Shown one piece after another: positions 7,748-16,832 of a DNA stretch of 64,000 nt; the stretch's first letter is position 1; every line of letters begins with the position of its first letter. A program made the translations under genes and the position numbers. Where the stretch lies: the NCBI RefSeq assembly GCF_027107535.1, contig NZ_CP114283.1, positions 3,038,001 through 3,102,000 of the forward strand, read 5' to 3'. Origin of the DNA: Streptomyces aurantiacus (GTDB lineage: Bacteria > Actinomycetota > Actinomycetes > Streptomycetales > Streptomycetaceae). A model generated the notes under the pieces. The model was given only the letters and a program-made list of their open reading frames with translations, searched no databases and was not told where the DNA came from.

Positions 7748-8122
7748 CTACGGGGCTTCGTCCTTGCCCGCCAGGTGGCCGAAGTCATGGTCCGGGAAGG
7801 GGGGAGGCGGGCCCACGTCCAGGCCGTAGTGGTGGTAGAGCTGCAGTTCCTGTTCCGGGGAGAGATGGCGGCCCACGCCGAAGTCCGGGGCGTCCTTGAT
7901 CAGGGCGCGCTCGAAGGGGATGCGCAGGGATCCGCCGACCAGCTCGCTGGGCTCCAGCGGGACGAAGGCGTCGCGGCTGAACAGGCCGGTGCGTATGGCC
8001 GCCCACTCCGGTACGCCGGTCGCGTCGTCGAGGTAGACCTCGTCGACCGTGCCGATCCTCGTGCCGTTGCGGTCGAACGCCTTGCGGCCTATCAGGTTGC
8101 GCGGATCGATGTCGGTCTGCAC
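7748..8122 (-). CDS. PRC-barrel domain protein
   Basis: The protein has 124 residues from GTG 8122, which has GGAGG 4 nt upstream; an in-frame upstream extension lacks an RBS. The PRC-barrel fold is visible in DPRNLIGRKAFDRNGTRIG, VDEVYLDDATGVPEWAAI and FVPLEPSELVGGSLRIPF. The C-terminus carries SPEQELQLYHHYGLD, seen in many actinobacterial PRC-barrel proteins. Such proteins are often stress-associated small adaptor proteins; no enzyme motif is present. It lies convergent to dinB and divergent from the gcvP riboswitch. Confidence 0.85.
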   Translation of the reverse strand: MQTDIDPRNLIGRKAFDRNGTRIGTVDEVYLDDATGVPEWAAIRTGLFSRDAFVPLEPSELVGGSLRIPFERALIKDAPDFGVGRHLSPEQELQLYHHYGLDVGPPPPFPDHDFGHLAGKDEAP

Positions 8123-8230
8123 GGGCCCTCCAGCTGCTCGCAACTCATCCGTAAGCACTACGAAAGAGCACTTTGAGGAGGGCGGCCACTCGAGGGAACC
8201 CCGCTGGTACGCTGGGCAACGGCTGCTGAC

Positions 8231-8452
8231 CCCGTGCGGGAGAGTCCTCCAGGCTTCATCGGAGGCGCCGAAGGAGCAAATCCTCCCCGGAATCTCTCAG
8301 GCTCACGTACCGCACGGACGAGGTCACTCTGGAAAGCAGAGCGGTGTACGGGTGTTCGACGGGTTCCGCTCTCACCGACGGTGAAAGTCGGCGCGCCCTC
8401 GTGGCGGGCCGGTGAAGCTCTCAGGTTGAGATGACAGAGGGGGAGGCCGTTC
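8231..8452 (+). ncRNA. Tandem glycine riboswitch upstream of gcvP
   Basis: Two aptamers are recognisable. The first (about 8231-8340) has GGGAGAG, GCGCCGAAGGAGCAAA, GGAATCTCTCAGGC and CACTCTGGAAAGCAGAGC. The second (about 8341-8452) has ACCGACGGTGAAAG, CGGTGAAGCTCTCAGG and GATGACAGAGGGGGAGG. These are the conserved blocks of the glycine aptamer family, and the downstream gene is the glycine decarboxylase P protein. Glycine is expected to bind cooperatively and switch on gcvP. I cannot see whether the switch acts on transcription or translation; the gcvP RBS (AGGAGG at 8495) lies about 43 nt after the second aptamer. Confidence 0.93.
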
Positions 8453-8508
8453 GGGCACCCCCACGCCGTGGTGCCCCTCGAAGGTCGTCAGACCAGGAGG
8501 CCTCCGCA

Positions 8509-11394
8509 ATGACCGCCCATCGTATTCCGCTCTCCGAGCTCGAACAGGGAATCCCCTTCGAGCAGCGTCACATCGGGCCCGACACCGAAGCCCGGGCCAA
8601 GATGCTCGCGCAGGTGGGGTACGGCTCGCTCGACGAGCTGACGGCCGCCGCGGTGCCGGACGTGATCAAGAACGCCGACACGCTCGATCTGCCGGGCGCC
8701 CGCTCCGAGGCCGAGGTGCTGGCCGAGCTGCGTTCCCTCGCGGACCGCAACCAGGTGCTGGACTCGATGATCGGGCTCGGCTACTACGGCACGTTCACGC
8801 CGCCCGTCATCCTGCGCAACGTCATGGAGAACCCCGCCTGGTACACGGCGTACACGCCGTACCAGCCGGAGATCTCGCAGGGCCGCCTGGAAGCGCTGCT
8901 CAACTTCCAGACCGTCGTCGCCGACCTGACGGGTCTGCCGACCTCCGGTGCGTCGCTCCTCGACGAAGGCACGGCGGCCGCCGAGGCCATGGCGCTGTCG
9001 CGGCGCATGGGGAAGAACAAGAAGGGCCTCTTCCTCATAGACGCGGACACGATGCCGCAGACCATCGCCGTGATCGAGACCCGCGCCGAGCCCACCGGCG
9101 TCGAGGTCGTCGTCGCCGACCTGAGCGAGGGCATCCCCGCCGAGCTCGCCGAGCGCGAGATCAACGGCGTGCTCCTCCAGTACCCCGGTGCCTCCGGAGC
9201 CGTCCGCGATCTCGGGCCCGTCGTCGAGCAGGCGCACGAGCTGGGAGCGGTCGTCACCGTCGCCGCCGACCTGCTCGCCCTGACGCTGCTCACCCCGCCC
9301 GGTGAACTGGGCGCCGACATCGCCGTCGGCACGACACAGCGTTTCGGCGTGCCGATGGGCTTCGGCGGGCCCCACGCCGGATACATGGCCGTGCGCGAGA
9401 AGTTCGCGCGCAGCCTGCCCGGACGGCTCGTCGGCGTCTCGGTCGACGCGGACGGCGACAAGGCGTACCGGCTCGCCCTGCAGACGCGCGAGCAGCACAT
9501 CCGCCGTGAGAAGGCGACCAGCAACATCTGTACGGCTCAGGTACTGCTCGCCGTGATGGCCGGCATGTACGCCGTCCACCACGGTCCCGAGGGCCTTCGG
9601 GCCATCGCCCGGCGCACCCACCGGTACGCCACGATCCTCGCCGCGGGCCTGGCGGCGGGCGGCGTCGAAGTCGTCCACGAGGCGTACTTCGACACGCTCA
9701 CCGTCCGGGTGCCGGGCCGGGCCGCCGAGGTGCTCGCGGCCGCACGCCAGGGCGGGGTCAACCTTCGCCCGGTCGACGCCGACCACCTGTCCCTCGCCTG
9801 TGACGAGACGACGACGCGGGCCCAGCTGGGCGCCGTCTGGGCGGCGTTCGGAGTCGACGGTGACGTGGCGGCACTGGACGCGACGGCGCAGGACACGCTG
9901 CCGGACCCGCTGCTGCGCACCGACACGTACCTCGCGCACCCGGTCTTCCACCAGTACCGCTCCGAGACCGCGATGCTGCGCTACCTGCGCCGGCTCGCGG
10001 ACCGCGACTACGCGCTCGACCGGGGCATGATCCCGCTCGGTTCGTGCACCATGAAGCTGAACGCGACCACCGAGATGGAGCCGGTCACCTGGCCCGAGTT
10101 CGGGCAGCTGCACCCCTTCGCGCCCGCCGAGCAGGCGCAGGGCTACCTCACGCTCATCGGTGAGCTCGAGGAGCAGCTCGCCGAGGTCACCGGTTACGAC
10201 AAGGTGTCGCTGCAGCCCAACGCGGGCTCGCAGGGCGAGCTGGCCGGTCTGCTGGCCGTCCGCGGATACCACCGGGCCAACGGCGACGAGCAGCGCACCG
10301 TCTGCCTGATCCCGTCCTCCGCGCACGGCACGAACGCGGCCAGCGCGGTGATGGCCGGGATGAAGGTCGTCGTAGTGAAGACCGCCGAGGACGGCGAGAT
10401 CGACGTCGAGGACCTGCGGGCCAAGATCGAGCAGTACCGCGACGAGCTGTCCGTGCTGATGATCACGTACCCCTCGACGCACGGGGTGTTCGAGGAGCAC
10501 GTCGCCGACATCTGCGCGCAGGTGCACGAGGCGGGTGGCCAGGTCTACGTGGACGGCGCCAACCTCAACGCGCTGGTGGGACTGGCCAAGCCGGGTCACT
10601 TCGGCGGCGACGTCTCGCACCTCAACCTGCACAAGACGTTCTGCATCCCGCACGGCGGCGGGGGCCCGGGTGTCGGCCCGGTCGGCGTACGCGCGCACCT
10701 GGCGCCCTACCTGCCGAACCACCCGCTGCAGCCCGCGGCCGGCCCGGAGACGGGCGTGGGACCCATCTCCGCGGCTCCCTGGGGCTCCGCGGGCATCCTG
10801 CCCATCTCGTGGGCCTACGTCCGTCTCATGGGCGGTGAGGGGCTCAAGCGGGCCACACAGGTTGCCGTACTCAGTGCCAACTACGTGGCCAAGCGTCTGG
10901 AGCCGCACTATCCGGTGCTCTACACCGGTCCCGGCGGGCTGGTGGCGCACGAGTGCATCATCGACCTGCGGCCGCTGACCAAGGCGACCGGCGTGAGCGT
11001 CGACGACGTCGCCAAGCGGCTCATCGACTACGGGTTCCACGCGCCGACGATGTCGTTCCCGGTGGCCGGCACGCTGATGATCGAGCCGACCGAGAGCGAG
11101 GACCTGATCGAGCTCGACCGGTTCTGCGAGGCGATGATCGCCATTCGCGCGGAGATCGAGAAGGTCGGCTCGGGGGAGTGGGCCGTGGACGACAACCCGC
11201 TGCGGAACGCGCCGCACACGGCCGCGGCGCTCGGCGGCGCGTGGGAGCACGCGTACAGCCGTGAGGAAGCCGTCTTCCCGGCGGGTGTGTCGGCCGCGGA
11301 CAAGTACTGGCCGCCGGTGCGGCGCATCGACCAGGCGTACGGCGACCGGAACCTGGTCTGTTCCTGCCCGCCGCTGGACGCCTACGAGGAGTAG
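8509..11394 (+). CDS. gcvP: Glycine dehydrogenase (decarboxylating), P protein of the glycine cleavage system
   Basis: The protein has 961 residues, the normal size of a fused P protein. ATG 8509 has AGGAGG 8 nt upstream. The N-terminal half contains FEQRHIGPD and [18 protein letters not shown]; the C-terminal half carries the PLP site [18 protein letters not shown] with the Schiff-base lysine near residue 707. The enzyme decarboxylates glycine and transfers the aminomethyl group to the lipoyl H protein. The in-frame upstream start at 8431 would begin inside the riboswitch and is rejected. The gcvT, gcvH and glyA genes are not in this window, so gcvP is a single-gene unit under its own riboswitch. 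Confidence 0.97.
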   Translation: MTAHRIPLSELEQGIPFEQRHIGPDTEARAKMLAQVGYGSLDELTAAAVPDVIKNADTLDLPGARSEAEVLAELRSLADRNQVLDSMIGLGYYGTFTPPVILRNVMENPAWYTAYTPYQPEISQGRLEALLNFQTVVADLTGLPTSGASLLDEGTAAAEAMALSRRMGKNKKGLFLIDADTMPQTIAVIETRAEPTGVEVVVADLSEGIPAELAEREINGVLLQYPGASGAVRDLGPVVEQAHELGAVVTVAADLLALTLLTPPGELGADIAVGTTQRFGVPMGFGGPHAGYMAVREKFARSLPGRLVGVSVDADGDKAYRLALQTREQHIRREKATSNICTAQVLLAVMAGMYAVHHGPEGLRAIARRTHRYATILAAGLAAGGVEVVHEAYFDTLTVRVPGRAAEVLAAARQGGVNLRPVDADHLSLACDETTTRAQLGAVWAAFGVDGDVAALDATAQDTLPDPLLRTDTYLAHPVFHQYRSETAMLRYLRRLADRDYALDRGMIPLGSCTMKLNATTEMEPVTWPEFGQLHPFAPAEQAQGYLTLIGELEEQLAEVTGYDKVSLQPNAGSQGELAGLLAVRGYHRANGDEQRTVCLIPSSAHGTNAASAVMAGMKVVVVKTAEDGEIDVEDLRAKIEQYRDELSVLMITYPSTHGVFEEHVADICAQVHEAGGQVYVDGANLNALVGLAKPGHFGGDVSHLNLHKTFCIPHGGGGPGVGPVGVRAHLAPYLPNHPLQPAAGPETGVGPISAAPWGSAGILPISWAYVRLMGGEGLKRATQVAVLSANYVAKRLEPHYPVLYTGPGGLVAHECIIDLRPLTKATGVSVDDVAKRLIDYGFHAPTMSFPVAGTLMIEPTESEDLIELDRFCEAMIAIRAEIEKVGSGEWAVDDNPLRNAPHTAAALGGAWEHAYSREEAVFPAGVSAADKYWPPVRRIDQAYGDRNLVCSCPPLDAYEE

Positions 11395-11413
11395 TCGCTC
11401 CCGCTCATGCGTC

Positions 11414-11454
11414 GGGGCCGGTTCCGGGAGTGCTTCCCGGGCCGGCCCCTTTTT
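11414..11454 (+). terminator. Rho-independent terminator of gcvP
   Basis: GGGGCCGG...CCGGCCCC forms a long GC-rich hairpin with an inner CCGGGAG/CTTCCCGG stem, followed by TTTTT at 11450-11454. Confidence 0.9.
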
Positions 11455-11498
11455 CTGTCCGGGCGGCCTGCCCCGCCGCCCGTGGTGCGCCGTGCCGC

Positions 11499-11702
11499 TC
11501 AGGCGGCGGTCATCACGTCCGTGGCCAGAGGCCGGTGCGGGGCGATGATCCGGCCGTCCGGCAGGAGCTCACCGGTGTCCTCGAAGAGCAGGACGCCGTT
11601 GCACAGCAGGCTCCATCCCTGTTCCGGGTGGTGCGCCGCGAGGAGCGCTGCTTCCCGGTCGGCGGAGTCGGCTGTCGGGCACGGTGGCTGGTGCTGGCAC
11701 AT
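11499..11702 (-). CDS. DUF5999 family small protein
   Basis: The protein has 67 residues beginning MCQHQPPCPTADSADREAAL and contains HPEQGWSLLCNGVLLFEDTG and LPDGRIIAPHRP. This is a small, highly conserved Streptomyces protein family. Two N-terminal cysteines and histidines (CQHQPPC) could bind metal, but no function is known to me. The frame extends upstream to 11777 without an RBS; ATG 11702 is where family members begin. Confidence 0.82.
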   Translation of the reverse strand: MCQHQPPCPTADSADREAALLAAHHPEQGWSLLCNGVLLFEDTGELLPDGRIIAPHRPLATDVMTAA

Positions 11703-12078
11703 TGATGGGATCTTTCGCTGTGGTGTGACGTCGGTGTTCGGTGTCGTGTCTGTCCCGCGGCTCGAACTGATGCTCATTGCCGCCCCCCGTTTGTCAGATG
11801 GTTCAGACCCAGTGTTGCCCTACGGGCGTCAATCCGCAGGGATTTCGCGGCAGCGCTCCTCACAGGTTGAGGACGCATCACCCGTGCGGACGGTTCATTC
11901 CAACTGAGCTGTCACTTCGGGTGGTTCGGAGTGGCTAGATGGGGCTAGTCCGTACGGGCCGGGGGTGCGCTGCGTTCTCCTGACGTCACTCCACGCAATC
12001 CCCTTCCCACCGGTCCCGCGCACAGCGGAGTGCCCCGCGGCCGGGTGGGGCCGCGGGGCACGGAAGCCGGGGGTGTGC
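11703..12078. other. 376-bp non-coding stretch upstream of the DUF5999 gene
   Basis: The segment has lower GC than its surroundings and holds the upstream region of the leftward DUF5999 gene. Near its right end is the hairpin at 12030-12061. I see no credible open reading frame and could not identify promoter boxes with confidence. Confidence 0.5.
12030..12061 (-). terminator. Hairpin terminator downstream of the 12.1-12.7 kb gene
   Basis: A 13-bp perfect inverted repeat GTGCCCCGCGGCC / GGCCGCGGGGCAC with a 6-nt loop lies 18 nt after the stop of the leftward gene. Confidence 0.8.
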
Positions 12079-12669
12079 TCAGGCGGGTGAGCCGAGCAGG
12101 GGGGCGGGCGTCGGTGTGAGCCGATGTGTCAGGACGGGCAGCAGCTCGGCCACGCGGTGCGGTCGGTGCGCGGCGATGCCCGGCGGGGCGGGCGCCAGCG
12201 GTACGAGCAGGTCGGTGGCGGCGGGGCGGCCCTCGGCGCCGTCGGCGCCGCAGTCCCCGTGCAGCCAGAGTGTGAGCATGTAGAGCGCGGGTACGGAGAG
12301 CAGGCGTGGCTGGTACGGCCCGGGCGTCGTCTCCGCCTGGCGCAGAGCGCGTTCGGTGGCGGTGATGTACGGACCTTCGAAGAAGTGGGAGAAGGCCCAT
12401 CCGTCGGGGGTCAGCCTGGTCTCCGCGGCTGCTATGGCCCGATCACCGCAGTGGACGAGGAAACGCCACCCGGCCAGCCGGGTGGTGGAGGCGCCCGTCG
12501 ACGTGATGTGGTCCAGTACGTGGACGGGCAGCGGGTGTTCGGCTGTGAGGGGCCCCTGGGCGCTGCGCAGGGACGGGGTGCGTGCCTCGCGGACCGCGGT
12601 GGGGGAACCGAGGGCCGTGAGGACGGTGCGCAGTGCGGGCGCGGGAGCCAGAGGGACGTGCAGCGGCAT
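12079..12669 (-). CDS. Hypothetical protein, Streptomyces-type
   Basis: The protein has 196 residues. ATG 12669 is preceded by GAGAGG. It has no signal peptide or membrane segment. Visible stretches are HVLDHITSTGASTTRLAGWRF, WAFSHFFEGPYITATERALR and PRLLSVPALYMLTLWLHGDC, suggesting a compact alpha/beta protein. I do not recognise a named domain. Codon use is typical of the host. A strong terminator follows it, so it is probably a single-gene unit. Confidence 0.7.
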   Translation of the reverse strand: MPLHVPLAPAPALRTVLTALGSPTAVREARTPSLRSAQGPLTAEHPLPVHVLDHITSTGASTTRLAGWRFLVHCGDRAIAAAETRLTPDGWAFSHFFEGPYITATERALRQAETTPGPYQPRLLSVPALYMLTLWLHGDCGADGAEGRPAATDLLVPLAPAPPGIAAHRPHRVAELLPVLTHRLTPTPAPLLGSPA

Positions 12670-12728
12670 GGTGGGTCGCCTCTCATTAGACAGGCATGGT
12701 GGCGCGAGGGCGGGGGCGGACGGCGCTG

Positions 12729-12956
12729 TCAGCTCTCGGGGTCAGAGGGGGCTGGGGGCGCGTGGGGCCTGTCGTCGAAGCGACGGCTGCCGCGCGGTGA
12801 CCGGCACGCGTGCTCGCAGAGTTGCCGGAAGGTCTTCGCGGCTTCGCCACGAGATCCCTCCGGCGCCTTTGCGATCGCACGCACCCACACCGCGCGGCCC
12901 GCCCTTCGTGCGAACGACGTCACTTCGACGACAGTCCCCGCGACCGCGAGCGTCAA
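12729..12956 (-). CDS. Possible small basic protein
   Basis: A TTG-started frame of 75 codons has host-like third-position GC and a compact, basic, Arg-rich product (AGRAVWVRAIAKAPEGSRGE). The next in-frame GTG would give about 63 residues. There is only a weak purine run upstream (GAGG/GAGAG). No domain is recognised. It could equally be a chance open frame in GC-rich sequence. Confidence 0.3.
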   Translation of the reverse strand: MTLAVAGTVVEVTSFARRAGRAVWVRAIAKAPEGSRGEAAKTFRQLCEHACRSPRGSRRFDDRPHAPPAPSDPES

Positions 12957-13342
12957 CTCTCTGCCTCGTTCGCGGAGTTTATACGAAACGTGTTCAGACG
13001 ATGTTTCATCTAACCGCTTCGCACATTAAAGGCAAGAGACAATTCGGTCGTCGTTACGTGTGTTTGCTCCTGGTTCTCCAGGGGTACTCGACGATGACCT
13101 CGGGATATGCCACCGAGGTGGTCGGCCGGTTCTCGTCGGTGCTTTTCACGACAGTGCCGATCGCCAAAAACAACGCGATGACTCATGCCTGGTGAATGTG
13201 CCCGGAGAACACCGCGTTCAGACTAGTGCCCGGGGGATCCTTCCGGGGCGTTATCGATCACATTGCCTGGGCATCATCCCCCGTGACCCCGGGACACCAG
13301 CGGCCGGTTCTTCGGGCTGCCCAGTCGAGGAGGGAAGCTTCG
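12957..13342. other. AT-richer intergenic region upstream of the glutamate-cysteine ligase-like gene
   Basis: The 386 bp contain runs unusual for this chromosome (TTTATACGAAACGTG, TTTCATCTAACC, ACATTAAAGG, CCAAAAACAACG). No plausible gene is seen on either strand. The region may carry several promoters or have been acquired or relaxed; it ends with GAGGAGGGA, the RBS of the next gene. Confidence 0.5.
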
Positions 13343-14863
13343 ATGGGGGAGAAGGTCGTGGCGGGGCCGATCGGCCTGTCCGATCGCCGACGGTACCGCG
13401 AAAAGCTCCAGCAGTGCCTGGCGGGGCTGGCGCGCTTGTTGGCGGAGAAGCAGTTCGACCGTCCCAAGAATCTCATGGGACTGGAGATCGAGCTGAATCT
13501 GGCGGGGTCCGACGGCATGCCGAGAATGATGAATGCGCAAGTACTCGAACGCATCGCGAGCCGTGATTTCCAAACAGAACTCGCCATGTTCAACCTGGAA
13601 GTCAACATTGCTCCCCATCGGCTTGAGGGTCGTGTATTCGACCGTCTCGCGGAGGAGCTGCGGACCTCGTTCGCGTATGCCCACCGGAAGGCGAACGAGG
13701 TCGATGCCGGGATTGTGATGATCGGTATTCTGCCGACCCTCGCCCGCGACGACCTGGTCTCCGCGAACCTCTCTGACGTGGACCGCTACACGCTGCTCAA
13801 CGACCAGATCGTGGCGGCCCGCGGCGAGGACTTCACGCTGGACATCGAGGGTGTGGAGCGGCTCAGCTGCACCTCGGCGTCCATCGCGCCCGAAGCGGCC
13901 TGCACCTCGGTGCAGTTGCATCTCCAGGTCACACCCGGACGGTTCGCCGATGTGTGGAACGCGGCGCAGGCCGCCGCCGCGGCCCAGATCGCGGTCGGCG
14001 CCAACTCGCCGTTCCTCTTCGGCCGTGAGCTGTGGCGCGAGTCCCGGCCGCCGCTGTTCCAGCAGTCCACCGACACCCGCCCGCCCGAGCTCCAGGCGCA
14101 GGGGGTGAGGCCGCGGACCTGGTTCGGCGAACGGTGGATCTCCTCGGCGTACGACCTCTTCGAGGAGAACCTGCGCTTCTTTCCTCCGCTGTTGCCCATC
14201 CGCGACGAGGAGGACCCGCTGCGCGTCCTCGACGAGGGAGGCATCCCGAAGCTCGCCGAACTCGTGCTCCACAACGGCACCGTCTACCGCTGGAACCGCC
14301 CGGTGTACGGCATCGCCGACGGTGTCCCGCATCTGCGCGTCGAGAACAGGGTGCTGCCGGCGGGCCCCACCGTGATCGACGTCGTCGCCAACGCGGCCTT
14401 CTACTACGGGCTCGTACGCGCACTGGCCGCCGAGGCACGGCCCGTCTGGACCCGGCTGCCCTTCGAGGCAGCGGCCGCCAACTTCGACCACGCCTGCCGG
14501 TACGGCATCGACGCCCGCATGGAGTGGCCGCGGCGCGGCCGGTACGGCGGGGTCACGCGGGTGCCCGCGGTACAGCTGGTGCTGGACGAGCTGCTGCCGC
14601 TCGCCGCGCAGGGGCTGGACGCGTGGGGCGTCGAGCCGGCCGACCGGGACCTCTACCTCGGTGTGATCGAGGAGCGGTGCAAGCGAGGGGTCAACGGAGC
14701 CTCCTGGCAGTCGCGTACGTTCCACAAGGCGCTGGAGAGCGGCATGGGGCGGGATGCCGCGCTGGCCGCCACGACGCAGCGGTACTGCGAGCTGATGCAC
14801 CTCGGTGAGCCGGTGCACACCTGGCCGGTCGGGTTGCGCGAGCCGGCCGTCCCGCTGGGGTGA
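13343..14863 (+). CDS. Glutamate-cysteine ligase family protein (GCS2-like)
   Basis: The protein has 506 residues. ATG 13343 with GAGGAGGGA upstream is the start; the long in-frame extension to 13196 has no RBS. GCS2-type features are NLMGLEIELNLAG (ATP/Mg-binding start of the carboxylate-amine ligase fold), NLEVNIAPH, NDQIVAARGEDFTLDIEG and VQLHLQVTPG. The fold joins glutamate or a similar acid to an amine using ATP. Many Streptomyces carry such paralogues besides the ergothioneine enzyme EgtA, and their substrate is not known. There are no biosynthetic neighbours to indicate a pathway. Confidence 0.8.
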   Translation: MGEKVVAGPIGLSDRRRYREKLQQCLAGLARLLAEKQFDRPKNLMGLEIELNLAGSDGMPRMMNAQVLERIASRDFQTELAMFNLEVNIAPHRLEGRVFDRLAEELRTSFAYAHRKANEVDAGIVMIGILPTLARDDLVSANLSDVDRYTLLNDQIVAARGEDFTLDIEGVERLSCTSASIAPEAACTSVQLHLQVTPGRFADVWNAAQAAAAAQIAVGANSPFLFGRELWRESRPPLFQQSTDTRPPELQAQGVRPRTWFGERWISSAYDLFEENLRFFPPLLPIRDEEDPLRVLDEGGIPKLAELVLHNGTVYRWNRPVYGIADGVPHLRVENRVLPAGPTVIDVVANAAFYYGLVRALAAEARPVWTRLPFEAAAANFDHACRYGIDARMEWPRRGRYGGVTRVPAVQLVLDELLPLAAQGLDAWGVEPADRDLYLGVIEERCKRGVNGASWQSRTFHKALESGMGRDAALAATTQRYCELMHLGEPVHTWPVGLREPAVPLG

Positions 14864-14867
14864 GGGG

Positions 14868-16637
14868 TCAGTTTCTGTCGCCCGCCCGAACGACGGCCTT
14901 CAGGATCACCGAGTGGATCTGGGACGGGTCGGTGACCAGATGGCCCGACCCGCCGGTCGCCTCGGCGATTTCGCCCAGCTCGTCCTTGTCGGCCTCCGGG
15001 CCCACCGCGATCGCGATCAGAGGCACGGGGCGCTCCGGGTCGGTGATCCTGCGGAGCTCGGCGACGAGGCTGGAGCGCGAGATGCTCCCGGGGTCCTGGT
15101 TCACACCGTCGGTCAGCAGGACCACCGCGTTGAACTTGCCCTTGCGATAGGAGGCCGTGGCCGCCTTGTACGCGGCCAGGGTGGTGTCGTACAGGCCGGT
15201 CGCACCGTCCGGCACCGGCTTGAGGCCACGGAAGGCCGCCGACAGCCGGTCCCGCTGCGTACCGCTGCCCACCTGGTCGCCGAGCCGGTCGGTCGGCACG
15301 AGGACGCGGTAGTCGCGCTTGCCGTCGAGCTTCGTGGAGAACGTCCACAGCCCGACCTCGTCCTCCGGGGTGAAGGTGGTCAGGGCCTGGAGCAGCGCCG
15401 CCCTGGTCACGGCCATCCGGGACTCGCTGGTGCCCGGCACCGGGTCCGACATGGACGAGGAGGCATCGACGACCGTGGTCAGACGGGCGCTCTGCACGGT
15501 GATCGTCCACATGCCGAGGGCCTCCTCGATCTCCTTGTCCGTGATCGGTTCGTCCGGCAGCACCGTGTACGGCTGCGGCGCTCGGCCTCCCGCTCCGGCG
15601 ACCAGGCCGGCCGGGGCCTCGTCGTCGTCCGTACGGAAACCGTGCTTCTCCAGGATTCTGCGCCCCTCGGGCTCGCCGAGGAGTGTCATGAACCGCAGCG
15701 CCGCCCGGCTCTCGTCGGTGGTCAGCGTCGGTTCGTCGACCAGTGCGAACGGGTGGTCGAGGCGGGGCGAGCCGTCCTTCGGATAGAACAGGTCGAGGTC
15801 GTCGCCGCTGTCCGCCGACGCGTTGTACGCGAACGCCGCCTGCTCGGCGAGGATCAGCGCCTGATTGCGCCTCGGGTTGCCCTGCTCGGCGGCGGAGAGG
15901 TCGCGCGGCAGGGTCTCCAGGACCTGGCCGTCGTTGTCGGAGGTGCGCTGCGACAGGGCCTTCGCGGTGGCGGCCGCCTGCGTGTCGCCGTCCTTCGACC
16001 CGCTCGCCGCGTGGTTCAGCTGGGTCAGCGCGAGCAGGCCGGTGGCACTGCGCGAGGGGTCGCCCGCGCCGAGCTTCAGGCGGTCGCTCGTCATGGCCGC
16101 GCCGGTCAGCTCGGTCCAGGAGTACTGCTTCTCGGGCCAGCCGAGGGACTTCGCCGCCGTGGGGATCATGGCGACGGCGATGGGGGACAGGGCGACATTG
16201 CCGGCCGGGGTCACCGGAATCGACCGGTCGTCCGCCAGGACCCGGTTCACCCACACGCCAGAGTCCGGTACCCACGCCTCGAAGTCGGTCGCGCCCTTGC
16301 GCCGCGACCGCAGGTCGTCCATGACCTCGTAGGTGTCCCGGGCGGTCACGCTGATGTCGAGGCAGCTGCCGTCGGACGTCACGTCGTTGTCCCGTGCGTA
16401 GCCGGCCGCGTCCTTGAGAGCGGGCGCGATGCCGGGAGCGGCGACGATCCTGAGGCGGACGGCGCTGTCCCAGCAGGACGAGCCGAAGGAGAGCGGGCCG
16501 CCGTCGACCGCGGCCGCGGTGCCGGCGGCGAGGGCGAGCGCGAGGCCCGCCGCGAGTGCCACGTTGCGGCGCGGAATGCGTGACCGGGGGCCGGTGCGGC
16601 CCCTTCGCGGCCCGTCGGGCAAGCTGTGACGTCCCAT
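14868..16637 (-). CDS. Exported substrate-binding/von Willebrand factor A fusion protein
   Basis: The protein has 589 residues from ATG 16637 (GGGAGGGG 9 nt upstream). The N-terminus has a basic stretch (RSRIPRRNV) and a hydrophobic segment (ALAAGLALALAAGTAAAVDG), a signal peptide or membrane anchor. Residues about 50-380 resemble a type-2 periplasmic-binding domain (VRLRIVAAPGIAPALKDAA, FEAWVPDSGVW). Residues about 400-585 form a VWA domain with the MIDAS-like motif VVDASSSMSD and later TGLYDT and LLTDGVNQD. The gene ends 4 nt from the converging ligase gene. The role could be surface adhesion or metal/solute sensing; this is inference. The frame runs upstream to 17660, but that part is antisense to the CPBP gene. 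Confidence 0.85.
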   Translation of the reverse strand: MGRHSLPDGPRRGRTGPRSRIPRRNVALAAGLALALAAGTAAAVDGGPLSFGSSCWDSAVRLRIVAAPGIAPALKDAAGYARDNDVTSDGSCLDISVTARDTYEVMDDLRSRRKGATDFEAWVPDSGVWVNRVLADDRSIPVTPAGNVALSPIAVAMIPTAAKSLGWPEKQYSWTELTGAAMTSDRLKLGAGDPSRSATGLLALTQLNHAASGSKDGDTQAAATAKALSQRTSDNDGQVLETLPRDLSAAEQGNPRRNQALILAEQAAFAYNASADSGDDLDLFYPKDGSPRLDHPFALVDEPTLTTDESRAALRFMTLLGEPEGRRILEKHGFRTDDDEAPAGLVAGAGGRAPQPYTVLPDEPITDKEIEEALGMWTITVQSARLTTVVDASSSMSDPVPGTSESRMAVTRAALLQALTTFTPEDEVGLWTFSTKLDGKRDYRVLVPTDRLGDQVGSGTQRDRLSAAFRGLKPVPDGATGLYDTTLAAYKAATASYRKGKFNAVVLLTDGVNQDPGSISRSSLVAELRRITDPERPVPLIAIAVGPEADKDELGEIAEATGGSGHLVTDPSQIHSVILKAVVRAGDRN

Positions 16638-16832
16638 GACGGTGTGCCCCTCCCTGATCGAGCCTTGAGCCGTAGAAGCCGGAAACGGCCGAATGGTATG
16701 GCACAAGGGGGATGCGCCCCGCATGACGTCCGTCCACCGACGGCCCGTCGCGCACGATCTTCGCAACTTCTTTCGAGACCCTAGCGGGGCGAAGACGGGG
16801 ATGAGGCGGGGATTACTCAACTGGAGGCATGC

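Noticed and set aside
8431..8508. Upstream in-frame start of gcvP
   Set aside because: It would start within the second aptamer of the glycine riboswitch; ATG 8509 has a strong AGGAGG.
8488..11250. 920-residue antisense frame opposite gcvP
   Set aside because: It is a shadow of the strong gcvP codon bias; the product is Arg/Asp/His-rich low-complexity sequence with no domain.
11407..11907. 166-residue plus-strand frame over the gcvP terminator
   Set aside because: It crosses the terminator and is antisense to the DUF5999 gene.
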